Below, piece by piece: positions 4,534-11,573 of a DNA stretch of 14,277 nucleotides (position 1 is the stretch's first letter; each line of letters starts with the position of its first letter). Both the position numbers and the translations under genes were made by a program. The notes under the pieces were generated by a model. It did not search any database. It was not told the DNA's origin and was given only the letters and a program-made list of their open reading frames with translations. This DNA is from DATAFT01 sp035544635 (GTDB lineage: Bacteria; Acidobacteriota; Thermoanaerobaculia; Multivoradales; Multivoraceae), in contig DATKDQ010000120.1 in assembly GCA_035544635.1 (NCBI GenBank), forward strand, positions 1 through 14,277, in the 5' to 3' direction.

Positions 4534-7500
4534 ATGCCACGACGGGACGACATCCGGTCGATCCTGATCCTCGGGTCGGGGCCGATCGTCATCGGACAGG
4601 CCTGCGAGTTCGACTATTCGGGCACCCAGGCGTGCCGCGCGCTGCGCCGCGAAGGGTACCGGGTGATCCTGGTCAACTCGAATCCGGCGACGATCATGAC
4701 CGACCCGGAGTTCGCCGACGCCACCTACGTCGAGCCGCTGGTGCCGGAGGTGGTCGAGTCGATCCTCGCCGCCGAGCGGCCGGATGCCATCCTTCCCACG
4801 GTCGGCGGGCAGACCGGGATCAACCTCACCATGGAGCTCCACCGGCGCGGCGTGCTCGAGCGGTACGGCGTCGAGCTCCTGGGCGCCGGCGTCGAGGCGC
4901 TCCAGCTCGGTGAGGACCGCCTGCTCTTCAAGCAGGCGATGGAGGAGATCGGGCTCGCGGTGCCGAAGAGCGCGCTGGCCGAGAGCCTCGAGGAGGCGCG
5001 GCGGATCGTCGCCCAACTCGGCTATCCGCTCATCGTGCGCCCGAGCTTCACCCTGGGCGGCGAGGGTGGCGGCGTCCTCTACAACCGGGACGAGCTCGAC
5101 GAGGTGGTGGGTTTCGCGCTCAAGGCGAGCCCGGTCCACCAGGTGCTGCTCGAGCAATCGGTCCTGGGCTGGAAGGAGTTCGAGCTCGAGGTGATGCGCG
5201 ATCTCGCCGACAACGCGATCGTCGTCTGCTCGGTCGAGAACGTCGATCCCATGGGAGTGCACACCGGCGACTCGGTGACAGTGGCGCCGCAGCAGACGCT
5301 CTCCGATCGTGAGTACCAGGAGATGCGCAACGACGCGTTCGAGGTGATCCGGCGCGTCGGCGTCGCGACCGGAGGCTCGAACATCCAGTTCGCCGTCCAT
5401 CCCAAGACCGGCGAGCGGGTGGTGATCGAGATGAACCCGCGTGTGTCCCGCTCGTCCGCGCTGGCCTCGAAGGCCACTGGCTTCCCGATCGCCAAGATCG
5501 CCGCGCTCCTCGCCGTCGGTTACACCCTCGACGAGATCCCCAACGACATCACGGGCAAGACCTACGCCGCGTTCGAGCCGACGCTCGACTACGTCGTCGT
5601 GAAGATCCCGCGCTGGGCGTTCGAGAAGTTCCCCGGAGCTAAGTCCACGCTCGGCATCTCGATGAAGTCGGTGGGTGAGGTGATGGCCATCGGCGGCACT
5701 TTCCGCGAGGCGCTCCAGAAGGCGCTGGCCTCGCTCGAGCTCGACGGCAACCTGTACATGCGCGAGCTCCGGCTGGCCGATCCGCTGCAGCTCCGGCGCC
5801 GGCTGACCGAGCCCAACTGGGAGCGGCTCTTCGCGATTTTCGCCGCGCTGCGGCAAGGTTGGACGGTGGCGGAGATCGCCGAGGCGACCGCCATCGATCC
5901 CTGGTTCCTGCGCGAGATCCGCGAGGTGGTCGAGCTCGAGAGCGAGCTTTCGTGCTGGGACGTCGAGACGGTGCCGGGAGCGCTCCTGCGCCGCGCCAAG
6001 CGCGGCGGCGTCACCGACGAGCGGCTGGCCGCCCTCCTGCACTGCAACTCCGACCAGGTGGTCGAGCGCCGCAAGGAGCACGGCATCGTTTCGGTGTTCA
6101 AGCGGGTCGACACCTGCGCCGCGGAGTTCCCCGCGCTGACGCCCTACATGTACTCGACCTACGCCCGGGACGACGAGAGCGCGCCGACGGACCGACCGAA
6201 GATCCTCATCCTCGGCTCCGGCCCCAACCGCATCGGTCAGGGCATCGAGTTCGACTACTGCTGTGTGCACGCCGCGTTCGCGCTGTCGAAGCTCGGCTAC
6301 GAGACCATCATGGTCAACTGCAACCCGGAGACGGTGTCGACCGACTACGACACCTCCGACCGGCTGTACTTCGAGCCGCTCACGCTCGAGCACGTGCTCG
6401 GTGTGGTGGAGCGCGAGCAGCCGCTGGGCGTCATCGTGCAGCTCGGCGGGCAGACCCCGCTGAAGCTGGCGCGCGGTCTGGAGGCCGCCGGCGTGCGGAT
6501 CCTGGGCACCTCGCCCGACGCCATCGACCTAGCCGAGGATCGCCGGCGTTTCGGCGCGCTGCTGCGCGAGGAGGGCATCCGCCAGCCCGAGCACGGCTCG
6601 GCCACCTCGCTCGTCGAGGCGCGCGCCGCGGCCGAGGCGATCGGCTATCCGGTGATGGTCCGGCCGAGCTACGTGCTCGGCGGCCGCGCGATGGTGATCT
6701 GCCACGACGACTCCACGCTGGTGCGCTACATGAGCGAGGCGGCCGAGGTCTCTCCGGGGCATCCGGTGCTGCTCGATCGCTTCCTCGAGGACGCGGTCGA
6801 GGTCGATCTCGATCTGCTGTGCGACGGGCGACGCGCCGTGGTGTGCGGGATCCTCCAGCACATCGAGGAGGCCGGCATCCACTCCGGCGACTCGGCCGCC
6901 GTGCTGCCGCCCTACAGCGTGTCGGCGGCCAACCTCGAGACCATGCGTGAGATCGCCCGCAAGCTCGCGCTGCGCCTCGGCGTGGTGGGGCTCATGAATG
7001 TGCAGTTCGCCGTCCACCGCGGCGAGGTCTACGTGCTCGAGGTGAACCCGCGCGCGTCGCGCACGGTGCCGTTCATCGCCAAGGCGGTCGGCGTGCCGAT
7101 CGTGGCGCTGGCGTCCCAGCTCATGGCCGGCAAGACGCTCGAAGAGATCGGCTTCACCGAGGAGCCGGCGGTGCCGGCGGTCTTCGTCAAGGCTCCGGTC
7201 TTCCCGTTCAACCGCTTCCCCGGCGTCGATCCGGTGCTGGGCCCGGAGATGAAGTCGACCGGCGAGGTCATGGGCTGGAGCCCGGACTTCGGGGCCGCCT
7301 TCGCCAAGGCGCTGCTCGGAGCGGGTGTCCGCCTGCCGAACGAGGGCGCCGCGTTCCTCTCGGTGCACGATCGCGACAAGCCGGGCCTGCTCCCGGTGGC
7401 ACGCCGGCTCGCCGAGCTGGGATTCGATCTGCTCGCCACCGAGGGCACCGCGAGGTTCCTCGAGGAGCGCGGGCTCACCGTGCGCACGGTGAACAAGATC

Positions 7501-7791
7501 CACCAGGCCCGGCCGCACGTGGGCGATCACCTCATCAACGGCGACATCCATCTCATCGTCAACACGCCCATGGGGCGCGCGTCCTTCGAGGACGACGCGC
7601 ACATCCGCACCACCGCGCTGCGGCTCGACATCCCGTGCATCACGACGCTCTCGGGAGCCACCGCCGCGGTGGAGGGCATCGCGTCGCAGCGCGCCGCCGC
7701 GTTCAGCGTGGGCTCGCTCCAGTCGTTGTTCGCACGCGCCGACGCTGCCGAAGCCGCTGAGGAGTCGGACCGCGCGGTGCCGGCGCGGTAG
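4534..7791 (+). CDS. carB: Carbamoyl-phosphate synthetase large subunit
   Basis: CarB makes carbamoyl phosphate from bicarbonate, two ATP and ammonia supplied by CarA. At 1085 residues it is full length. The first ATP-grasp half starts with SILILGSGPIVIGQACEFDY and has PSFTLGGEGGG (from about residue 170). An oligomerisation segment follows (about 400-550). The homologous second half begins at about residue 556 (KILILGSGPNRIGQGIEFDY) with PSYVLGGRAM at about 711. The C-terminal methylglyoxal-synthase-like regulatory domain runs from about 941, with EGTA (T972), VNKIH (K988) and VNTP (N1010). These positions bind UMP/IMP in E. coli CarB, so nucleotide feedback is plausible; the residue matching E. 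coli T1017 appears to be proline (P1012). ATG at 4534 directly precedes the conserved N terminus, with no clear ribosome-binding site. It is separated from carA by a permease gene and a 356-bp non-coding leader. Confidence 0.98.
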   Translation: MPRRDDIRSILILGSGPIVIGQACEFDYSGTQACRALRREGYRVILVNSNPATIMTDPEFADATYVEPLVPEVVESILAAERPDAILPTVGGQTGINLTMELHRRGVLERYGVELLGAGVEALQLGEDRLLFKQAMEEIGLAVPKSALAESLEEARRIVAQLGYPLIVRPSFTLGGEGGGVLYNRDELDEVVGFALKASPVHQVLLEQSVLGWKEFELEVMRDLADNAIVVCSVENVDPMGVHTGDSVTVAPQQTLSDREYQEMRNDAFEVIRRVGVATGGSNIQFAVHPKTGERVVIEMNPRVSRSSALASKATGFPIAKIAALLAVGYTLDEIPNDITGKTYAAFEPTLDYVVVKIPRWAFEKFPGAKSTLGISMKSVGEVMAIGGTFREALQKALASLELDGNLYMRELRLADPLQLRRRLTEPNWERLFAIFAALRQGWTVAEIAEATAIDPWFLREIREVVELESELSCWDVETVPGALLRRAKRGGVTDERLAALLHCNSDQVVERRKEHGIVSVFKRVDTCAAEFPALTPYMYSTYARDDESAPTDRPKILILGSGPNRIGQGIEFDYCCVHAAFALSKLGYETIMVNCNPETVSTDYDTSDRLYFEPLTLEHVLGVVEREQPLGVIVQLGGQTPLKLARGLEAAGVRILGTSPDAIDLAEDRRRFGALLREEGIRQPEHGSATSLVEARAAAEAIGYPVMVRPSYVLGGRAMVICHDDSTLVRYMSEAAEVSPGHPVLLDRFLEDAVEVDLDLLCDGRRAVVCGILQHIEEAGIHSGDSAAVLPPYSVSAANLETMREIARKLALRLGVVGLMNVQFAVHRGEVYVLEVNPRASRTVPFIAKAVGVPIVALASQLMAGKTLEEIGFTEEPAVPAVFVKAPVFPFNRFPGVDPVLGPEMKSTGEVMGWSPDFGAAFAKALLGAGVRLPNEGAAFLSVHDRDKPGLLPVARRLAELGFDLLATEGTARFLEERGLTVRTVNKIHQARPHVGDHLINGDIHLIVNTPMGRASFEDDAHIRTTALRLDIPCITTLSGATAAVEGIASQRAAAFSVGSLQSLFARADAAEAAEESDRAVPAR

Positions 7792-8085
7792 TCCCTCGCT
7801 GGCGTTGGTCTCGCGTTGGCGGTCGTCGCTCGTTGGCGGCCCTCGTGGGTCGGGAGCCTTCTTTGCGTGTAGGTGGAGCCGCGGCGGGCGGGCGGAGCGG
7901 CGTGGCCCCTACGAGGGACCGGCGCGCGCAAGGGGTAGGGGCTCCTCGATCCTCCGTGATTCGGGCACAGATTTGAACAACCGTTCAAATCACAGGTCCG
8001 TTCGCGGCGACCTGCCGATGCTGCAGCGGGGCTCGGTTTGGCCGCCGCGGCTCTGCCCTGCCGATCTGCGATCATTGGCGGAGTC
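7792..8085. other. Spacer between carB and fumC
   Basis: No gene is supported in these 294 bases. The first 50 bases are a loose internal repeat of CGTTGGCGG-like words (about 7799-7839). An 8-bp stem GCCCCTAC (7905-7912) with GTAGGGGC (7935-7942) could form a hairpin with a 22-base loop but lacks a T-tract. A strong operator-like palindrome sits at 7970-7991. I find no convincing -35/-10 pair for fumC. GATCAT (8070-8075) after TGC is a weak extended -10, ten bases before the ATG. Confidence 0.5.
7970..7991. promoter_or_regulatory. Operator-like palindrome upstream of fumC
   Basis: GATTTGAAC (7970-7978) and GTTCAAATC (7983-7991) are perfect 9-bp arms around AACC, in AT-richer DNA than anything nearby. 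The TTGAAC-N4-GTTCAA form is typical of TetR-family operators. It also contains GAAC-N4-GTTC, the core of the Gram-positive-type LexA (SOS) box. It lies 95 bases before the fumC ATG. No regulator gene is in the window, so the binding protein and the controlled gene are inferred. Confidence 0.55.
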
Positions 8086-9504
8086 ATGCCTCCTCCGGCG
8101 CGCATCGAGACCGACAGCCTCGGAGAGATCGAGGTGCCGGCGGGCGCCTGGTGGGGGGCCTCGACCGAGCGCGCGCGGCGCAACTTCCGGGTCAGCGGGC
8201 TGGTGCTTCCGCCGCGGTTCCTGCGCGCGCTCGCGCTGATCAAGCGCGAGGCGACGGCGGTGAACCTGGAGCTGGGGCGGATCCCTGGCGAGATCGCCGG
8301 CGCGATCGGCGCGGTGGCGGGCGAGATCGTCGAGGGCCGCCACCTCGACCAGTTCCCGCTCGACGTGTTCCAGACCGGCTCAGGAACGTCGACCAACATG
8401 AACATGAACGAGGTGATCGCGAACCTGGCGATCGAGCGGCTGGGCGGCGAGATCGGGGCGAAGCGCCCGGTCCATCCCAACGACCACGTCAACGCGTCGC
8501 AGTCGTCGAACGACGTCGTCCCGACCGCGCTCCACGTCGCGGCGTACGGCGCGGTGGCGGAGGAGCTCGAGCCCGCGCTCGCGGGGCTGGCGTCGACGCT
8601 CGCGGCCAAGGCGCGGGAGCTGGATCACGTCGTCAAGATCGGGCGTACCCATCTCCAGGACGCGGTGCCGATCCGGATCGGGCAGGAGGTCTCGGGGTGG
8701 GCCCGGCAGGCGGAGAACGGGCTGGCGCGGCTCGAGGCGGTGAAGCCTCGCCTGGCGGAGCTCGCGCTCGGCGGCACCGCGGTGGGCACCGGGTTGAATG
8801 CCCCGCACGGCTTCGCGGACCGCGTGATCGAGCGGCTGGCGAGGGTGACCGGTCACCCCTTCGTGCCGGCGCCCAACCGCTTCGAGGCGCTGGCGGCGCG
8901 GGACGCCGCGGTCGAGGTGTCGGGGGCGCTCAAGACGGTCGCGGTGTCGCTCACCAAGATCGCGAACGACCTGCGCTGGATGGCCTCCGGCCCGCGCTGC
9001 GGCCTGGGCGAGATCGTGCTGCCGTCGCTTCAGCCGGGGAGCTCGATCATGCCGGGCAAGGTGAATCCGGTCATCCCGGAGTCGGTGCTCCAGGTCGCGG
9101 CCCAGGTGATCGGCAACGACGCCACGATCTCGATCGCGGGGATGGGGGGCGTCGGCGGAGTCTTCGAGCTCAACACCATGATGCCGGTGCTGGCCTACGA
9201 TCTGCTGCAGTCGATCGAGATCCTGGCGCGTGCCGCGGCGATGCTCGACTCCGACTGCGTCGCCGGCATCCGCGCCGACGAGGAGCGGATGCGCGAGCTC
9301 GTCGAGCGCTCGCTCGCGATGGTGACCGCGCTGGTGCCGAAGATCGGCTACGACGCCGCCGCGGCGCTGGCGAAGGAGGCGTACGAGACCGGCAGGTCCG
9401 TGCGCGAGGTTGCCGTCGCGAACCGGGTACTGCCTCCTGACGAGCTCGATGCGATCCTCGATCCCAGGGGGATGACCGAGGGCGGGATTCTCGGGGGCGA
9501 GTGA
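8086..9504 (+). CDS. fumC: Fumarate hydratase, class II
   Basis: This 472-residue cytoplasmic enzyme should interconvert fumarate and malate in the TCA cycle as a homotetramer without an Fe-S cluster. Family motifs appear in order: GSGTSTNMNMNEVIANLA (about 98-115), the HPNDHVN-SQSSND segment (about 130-143), GRTHLQDAVP with H189 (matching catalytic His188 of E. coli FumC), and the GSSIMPGKVNP signature (about 318-328) carrying the catalytic serine loop. The PGK rather than PAK form favours fumarase over aspartase, although the following VIPE is aspartase-like. The ATG at 8086, just after GGCGGAG, was preferred over an upstream in-frame ATG at 8038 because the conserved N terminus (IETDSLGEIEVPAG) begins right after it. 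Oddity: the usual GNFELN stretch reads GGVFELN within a glycine-rich segment (about 352-362). It converges with the minus-strand S4 gene, with 32 bases between stops. Confidence 0.95.
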   Translation: MPPPARIETDSLGEIEVPAGAWWGASTERARRNFRVSGLVLPPRFLRALALIKREATAVNLELGRIPGEIAGAIGAVAGEIVEGRHLDQFPLDVFQTGSGTSTNMNMNEVIANLAIERLGGEIGAKRPVHPNDHVNASQSSNDVVPTALHVAAYGAVAEELEPALAGLASTLAAKARELDHVVKIGRTHLQDAVPIRIGQEVSGWARQAENGLARLEAVKPRLAELALGGTAVGTGLNAPHGFADRVIERLARVTGHPFVPAPNRFEALAARDAAVEVSGALKTVAVSLTKIANDLRWMASGPRCGLGEIVLPSLQPGSSIMPGKVNPVIPESVLQVAAQVIGNDATISIAGMGGVGGVFELNTMMPVLAYDLLQSIEILARAAAMLDSDCVAGIRADEERMRELVERSLAMVTALVPKIGYDAAAALAKEAYETGRSVREVAVANRVLPPDELDAILDPRGMTEGGILGGE

Positions 9505-9536
9505 GCGCGATCTCGAGAGCCTCGGAGCGAGAGCGG

Positions 9537-9953
9537 CTACCCTTCATCCTTCCGGAACTTCTCCATCGCCCGCCGCTCCTGCTTGGTGGGCCGGCCGGCT
9601 CCCTTCTCGCGGCGCACCGCGGGACCGCGCAGAGCGCGATCGATGGCGTCGAGCTTCGGGCGGGGACCGCTCAGGTCCTGGTAGAGCGTCGCGGCCTCGG
9701 CCTTCGCCACCGGGCGATCGCGGAGCTCTCGAACGACCAGGATGCGCTGCCAGTCGCCGAGGTCGATCTCGACCTTGTCGTCGAGGTGCAGATGACGATG
9801 CGGCTTCGCGCGCTCGCCGTTGACCAGGACGCGCCCGAGCGTGCAGGCGCGGGTCGCCTGGGTGCGGGTCTTGAAGGCCCGCGCCACCTGGAGCCACTTG
9901 TCGAGTCGGACCGTCGAGTCGACCGTTCCGGTTGGCGACGGTGGGGGGTTCAC
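9537..9953 (-). CDS. S4-domain RNA-binding protein (HslR/Hsp15-like)
   Basis: The 138-residue basic protein has one S4 RNA-binding domain: VRLDKWLQVARAFKTRTQA (about 15-33), then GRVLVNGERAKP and DDKVEIDLGD (about 40-66). A C-terminal lysine/arginine-rich tail contains GRPTKQERRAMEKF. This order is that of HslR/Hsp15, which in E. coli binds free 50S subunits carrying stalled nascent chains; a similar ribosome-rescue or rRNA-binding role is likely by homology. The GTG at 9953-9951 is my chosen start. The frame also allows a TTG at 9986, which would add 11 residues. There is no clear ribosome-binding site, so the start is uncertain. Upstream lies the repeat array at 9991-10143. Confidence 0.85.
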   Translation of the reverse strand: MNPPPSPTGTVDSTVRLDKWLQVARAFKTRTQATRACTLGRVLVNGERAKPHRHLHLDDKVEIDLGDWQRILVVRELRDRPVAKAEAATLYQDLSGPRPKLDAIDRALRGPAVRREKGAGRPTKQERRAMEKFRKDEG

Positions 9954-9990
9954 GACGGCGTGACGAGACCCACGACCCCGTAGCAAGTAG

Positions 9991-10143
9991 GCGAGCGGAG
10001 AGGGTGGTACTCATCCCGGTCACGGGGCGTGCGAGCGGAGAAGTGGTACTCATCCCGGTCGTGGGTCGCGAGCGTAGCGAGCAGCGCCGTCCTCGGCGCG
10101 AAAGGGATGCGAGCGGAGGGGGTGATACTCATCACCCCCTCCG
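9991..10143. repeat. Array of about 40-bp repeats between two minus-strand genes
   Basis: The word GCGAGCGGAG followed by GTGRTACTCATC occurs three times: 9991-10015, 10031-10053 and 10109-10133. A fourth, degraded head (GCGAGCGTAG) is at 10068-10077, giving spacings of 40, 37 and 41. Copies one and two are nearly identical for about 30 bases and continue CCGGTC; copy three ends in a perfect hairpin. Inverted copies of GACCCACGACC (9967-9977) and GGTCGTGGGTC (10057-10067) bracket the first two units. The array fills most of the 178-bp gap between the genes. It lacks CRISPR geometry (spacers too short and related), and looks like a REP/MITE-like intergenic repeat. Confidence 0.75.
10114..10143 (-). 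terminator. Perfect 13-bp hairpin over the stop codon of the 10132-10440 gene
   Basis: CGGAGGGGGTGAT (10114-10126) pairs without mismatch with ATCACCCCCTCCG (10131-10143) around ACTC. It contains the TGA stop (10134-10132) of the minus-strand gene and forms the third copy of the repeat array. There is no T-tract, so it may act as an mRNA 3'-end stabiliser or weak terminator rather than a strong intrinsic terminator. Confidence 0.5.
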
Positions 10144-10440
10144 GAGCGCAGCGATCTCGCGGTCCCGGCGCTCCTCGATGCGCCGGCGCTCGGCCTGGAA
10201 CTCCTTCTCCGCGGTGGCGAACTCCACCGGATCGCGGGTCTTGCGCAGCCTTCCCTGGTGGAGGATCTCGAGCTCGGCGAGCTTGGCCTCGGCCCTGTTG
10301 CGCGCCTCGCTCATGGCGGCCAGGACGTCGGGCGGGAAGGCCTCCTCGCGGGGTCGGTCGATCCCCTGGCTCTCCATGCGCTCGAGCGCGCGCTCGTAGG
10401 CGCTCTTGATGCCCTTCTTGGCTTCGGGCTGGGGTCCCAT
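10132..10440 (-). CDS. Small charged, helical protein of unknown function
   Basis: The 102-residue product is almost entirely predicted helix, rich in Glu, Arg, Lys and Ala. From about residue 43 it has long amphipathic stretches (AAMSEARNRAEAKLAELEIL, then FATAEKEFQAERRRIEERR) typical of a coiled coil. There is no signal peptide, membrane segment or enzymatic motif, and I do not recognise a family. The ATG at 10440-10438 is preferred over an in-frame ATG 29 codons upstream: the extra part is a poor match to the rest, and an extended -10 (TGCTATCCT) ends only six bases before this ATG. That suggests a leaderless mRNA. It is divergent from the metalloenzyme gene at 10526 and lies upstream of the S4 gene in the same direction, separated by repeats. 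Confidence 0.7.
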   Translation of the reverse strand: MGPQPEAKKGIKSAYERALERMESQGIDRPREEAFPPDVLAAMSEARNRAEAKLAELEILHQGRLRKTRDPVEFATAEKEFQAERRRIEERRDREIAALRRG

Positions 10441-10446
10441 CCGGTC

Positions 10447-10455
10447 AGGATAGCA
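10447..10455 (-). promoter_or_regulatory. Putative extended -10 for the 10132-10440 gene
   Basis: Read on the minus strand, TGCTATCCT (10455 to 10447) fits TGnTAnnnT and ends six bases before the ATG at 10440. The expected start point coincides with the ATG, implying a leaderless transcript. No ribosome-binding site is otherwise present. Confidence 0.4.
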
Positions 10456-10477
10456 CCGGCTCTGGAACCCGACTCGA

Positions 10478-10483
10478 TACAAT
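10478..10483 (+). promoter_or_regulatory. Putative -10 box for the metalloenzyme gene
   Basis: TACAAT matches the -10 consensus at five of six bases and would start transcription near 10490, giving a leader of about 36 bases before ATG 10526. GGGA five bases before the ATG is a modest ribosome-binding site. No clear -35 box is seen. Confidence 0.4.
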
Positions 10484-10525
10484 CTGCCCGTCCGGCGGAG
10501 GCGGGGACGCGCCGCCGGGACGTTC

Positions 10526-11545
10526 ATGGAGAGCTCTACCTTTCGCCTCGCCGACCGTCACGCGGCGGACGGTCCGGTCCTCATCCTGTTCATCGACGGG
10601 GTGGGCCTGGGTCCACCTGCCACGGGCAACCCCTTCGCCGACCTTCCTCTCGAGGGCTTCCGCCGGCTCGTCAACGGCCCTCTCGTCGCCGGCTGCGCGC
10701 GGTCCGAGCCCGGCCGGAGCGTCTGCGAGGCGGACGCCACGCTGGCGATCGAAGGCCTCCCTCAGAGCGCAACCGGGCAGACCGCTCTGTTCACCGGCGT
10801 CAACGCTGCGCAGGCGGTCGGCCGCCACGTCCCGGCGTTCCCGGGGCCGCGGCTCAAGTCGATCATCGAGCGCGAGGGCCTCCTGGCAAGGGCGCGCAGG
10901 GAAGGTCGCACGGTGGCGCTGGCGAACGCCTTCGCGCCGTCGTACCTGCGCGACGTCGAGGCCGGCCGGCGCCGCGCGTCGGTTACGGTCCACCTGGCGC
11001 GCTCCGCGGGCGTGCCCCTGCGCTCCGAGGCCGAGCTCGCGCGCGACCAGGCCGTGACCTGGGACTTCCAGCGCGACTTCTTTCGCCGCGCCGTGGGGAG
11101 TCATGTCCCGCCGGTTCCGGCAGAGATCGCCGGCCGTCACCTCGCCGCGATCGCCGCCGCCCACGACCTCACGCTCTACGAGACGTTTCTCACCGATCTT
11201 GCCGGGCACGGCCGCGTACCGATCTCGGTGGTGGAGGCGATCGGCCGGGTCGACGCCTTCCTCGCCGGAGTGCTGGACGGCGCTTCCGAGCGGCTCACCC
11301 TCGTCTTGTGCAGCGATCACGGCAACGTCGAGGAGCCCGAGCACGGACGCCATACCCGCAACCCGGTGCCGCTGGTGGCGCTCGGCCCACTCGCGCATCG
11401 CTTCGCCGGGCTGCGCTCGATCGTCGAGCTCGCGCCGGCCGTCCTGTGCGCGATCGGCGCAGCCGACCGCCGGCGCGAGCAGGAGCCGGAATGGGCCGAC
11501 GCCGTGACCGACCCGGCAGTGGCCGCGGGCGCAGCGTCATCGTGA
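10526..11545 (+). CDS. Compact metalloenzyme-superfamily protein (independent phosphoglycerate mutase/phosphopentomutase-like)
   Basis: The 339-residue protein belongs to the alkaline-phosphatase-like metalloenzyme superfamily. The two-metal site is readable by comparison with cofactor-independent phosphoglycerate mutase: D24 (FIDGVGLG), D224 and H228 (TDLAGHG), D264 and H265 (SDHGNVE), and H276 (HTRNPVP). The segment PQSATGQTALFTG (80-91) supplies the Ser/Thr nucleophile position (S81, T83 or T86). Between them is a cap of roughly 130 residues. At 339 residues it is much shorter than true iPGM (about 510), and the cap is different. So the substrate is unknown, and phosphomutase, phosphatase or phosphotransferase activities are all possible. 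The tail after about residue 312 is low-complexity. It lies 28 bases upstream of the ABC ATPase gene, probably in one transcript. A 6-bp hairpin (11534-11548) overlaps the stop codon. Confidence 0.82.
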   Translation: MESSTFRLADRHAADGPVLILFIDGVGLGPPATGNPFADLPLEGFRRLVNGPLVAGCARSEPGRSVCEADATLAIEGLPQSATGQTALFTGVNAAQAVGRHVPAFPGPRLKSIIEREGLLARARREGRTVALANAFAPSYLRDVEAGRRRASVTVHLARSAGVPLRSEAELARDQAVTWDFQRDFFRRAVGSHVPPVPAEIAGRHLAAIAAAHDLTLYETFLTDLAGHGRVPISVVEAIGRVDAFLAGVLDGASERLTLVLCSDHGNVEEPEHGRHTRNPVPLVALGPLAHRFAGLRSIVELAPAVLCAIGAADRRREQEPEWADAVTDPAVAAGAASS

Positions 11546-11573
11546 CGCGACCCGGGAACGCATCGAGGGACGC

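Noticed and set aside
4465..6393. 642-codon open frame on the minus strand within carB
   Set aside because: It is antisense to carB, has His/Arg/Leu-rich composition typical of a codon-bias shadow, and shows no recognisable domain. carB itself is unambiguous.
6529..7602. 357-codon minus-strand open frame within the 3' half of carB
   Set aside because: Same shadow composition; fully overlaps conserved carB sequence.
9505..9536. Terminator between fumC and the S4 gene
   Set aside because: Only a 5-bp TCTCG/CGAGA stem with a 12-base loop and no T-tract.
9950..10135. 61-codon minus-strand frame with repeated DRDEYH
   Set aside because: Its apparent protein repeats are just the translated 40-bp DNA repeats; there is no ribosome-binding site and it overlaps neighbouring gene ends.
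9991..10143. CRISPR array
   Set aside because: Only three clear copies, related and short spacers (about 15-50 bp), no cas genes; the units are intergenic palindromic repeats.
11534..11548. GCGTCA-TCG-TGACGC hairpin at the stop of the metalloenzyme gene as a terminator
   Set aside because: The short stem has no T-tract, and the closely following ABC genes argue for read-through.
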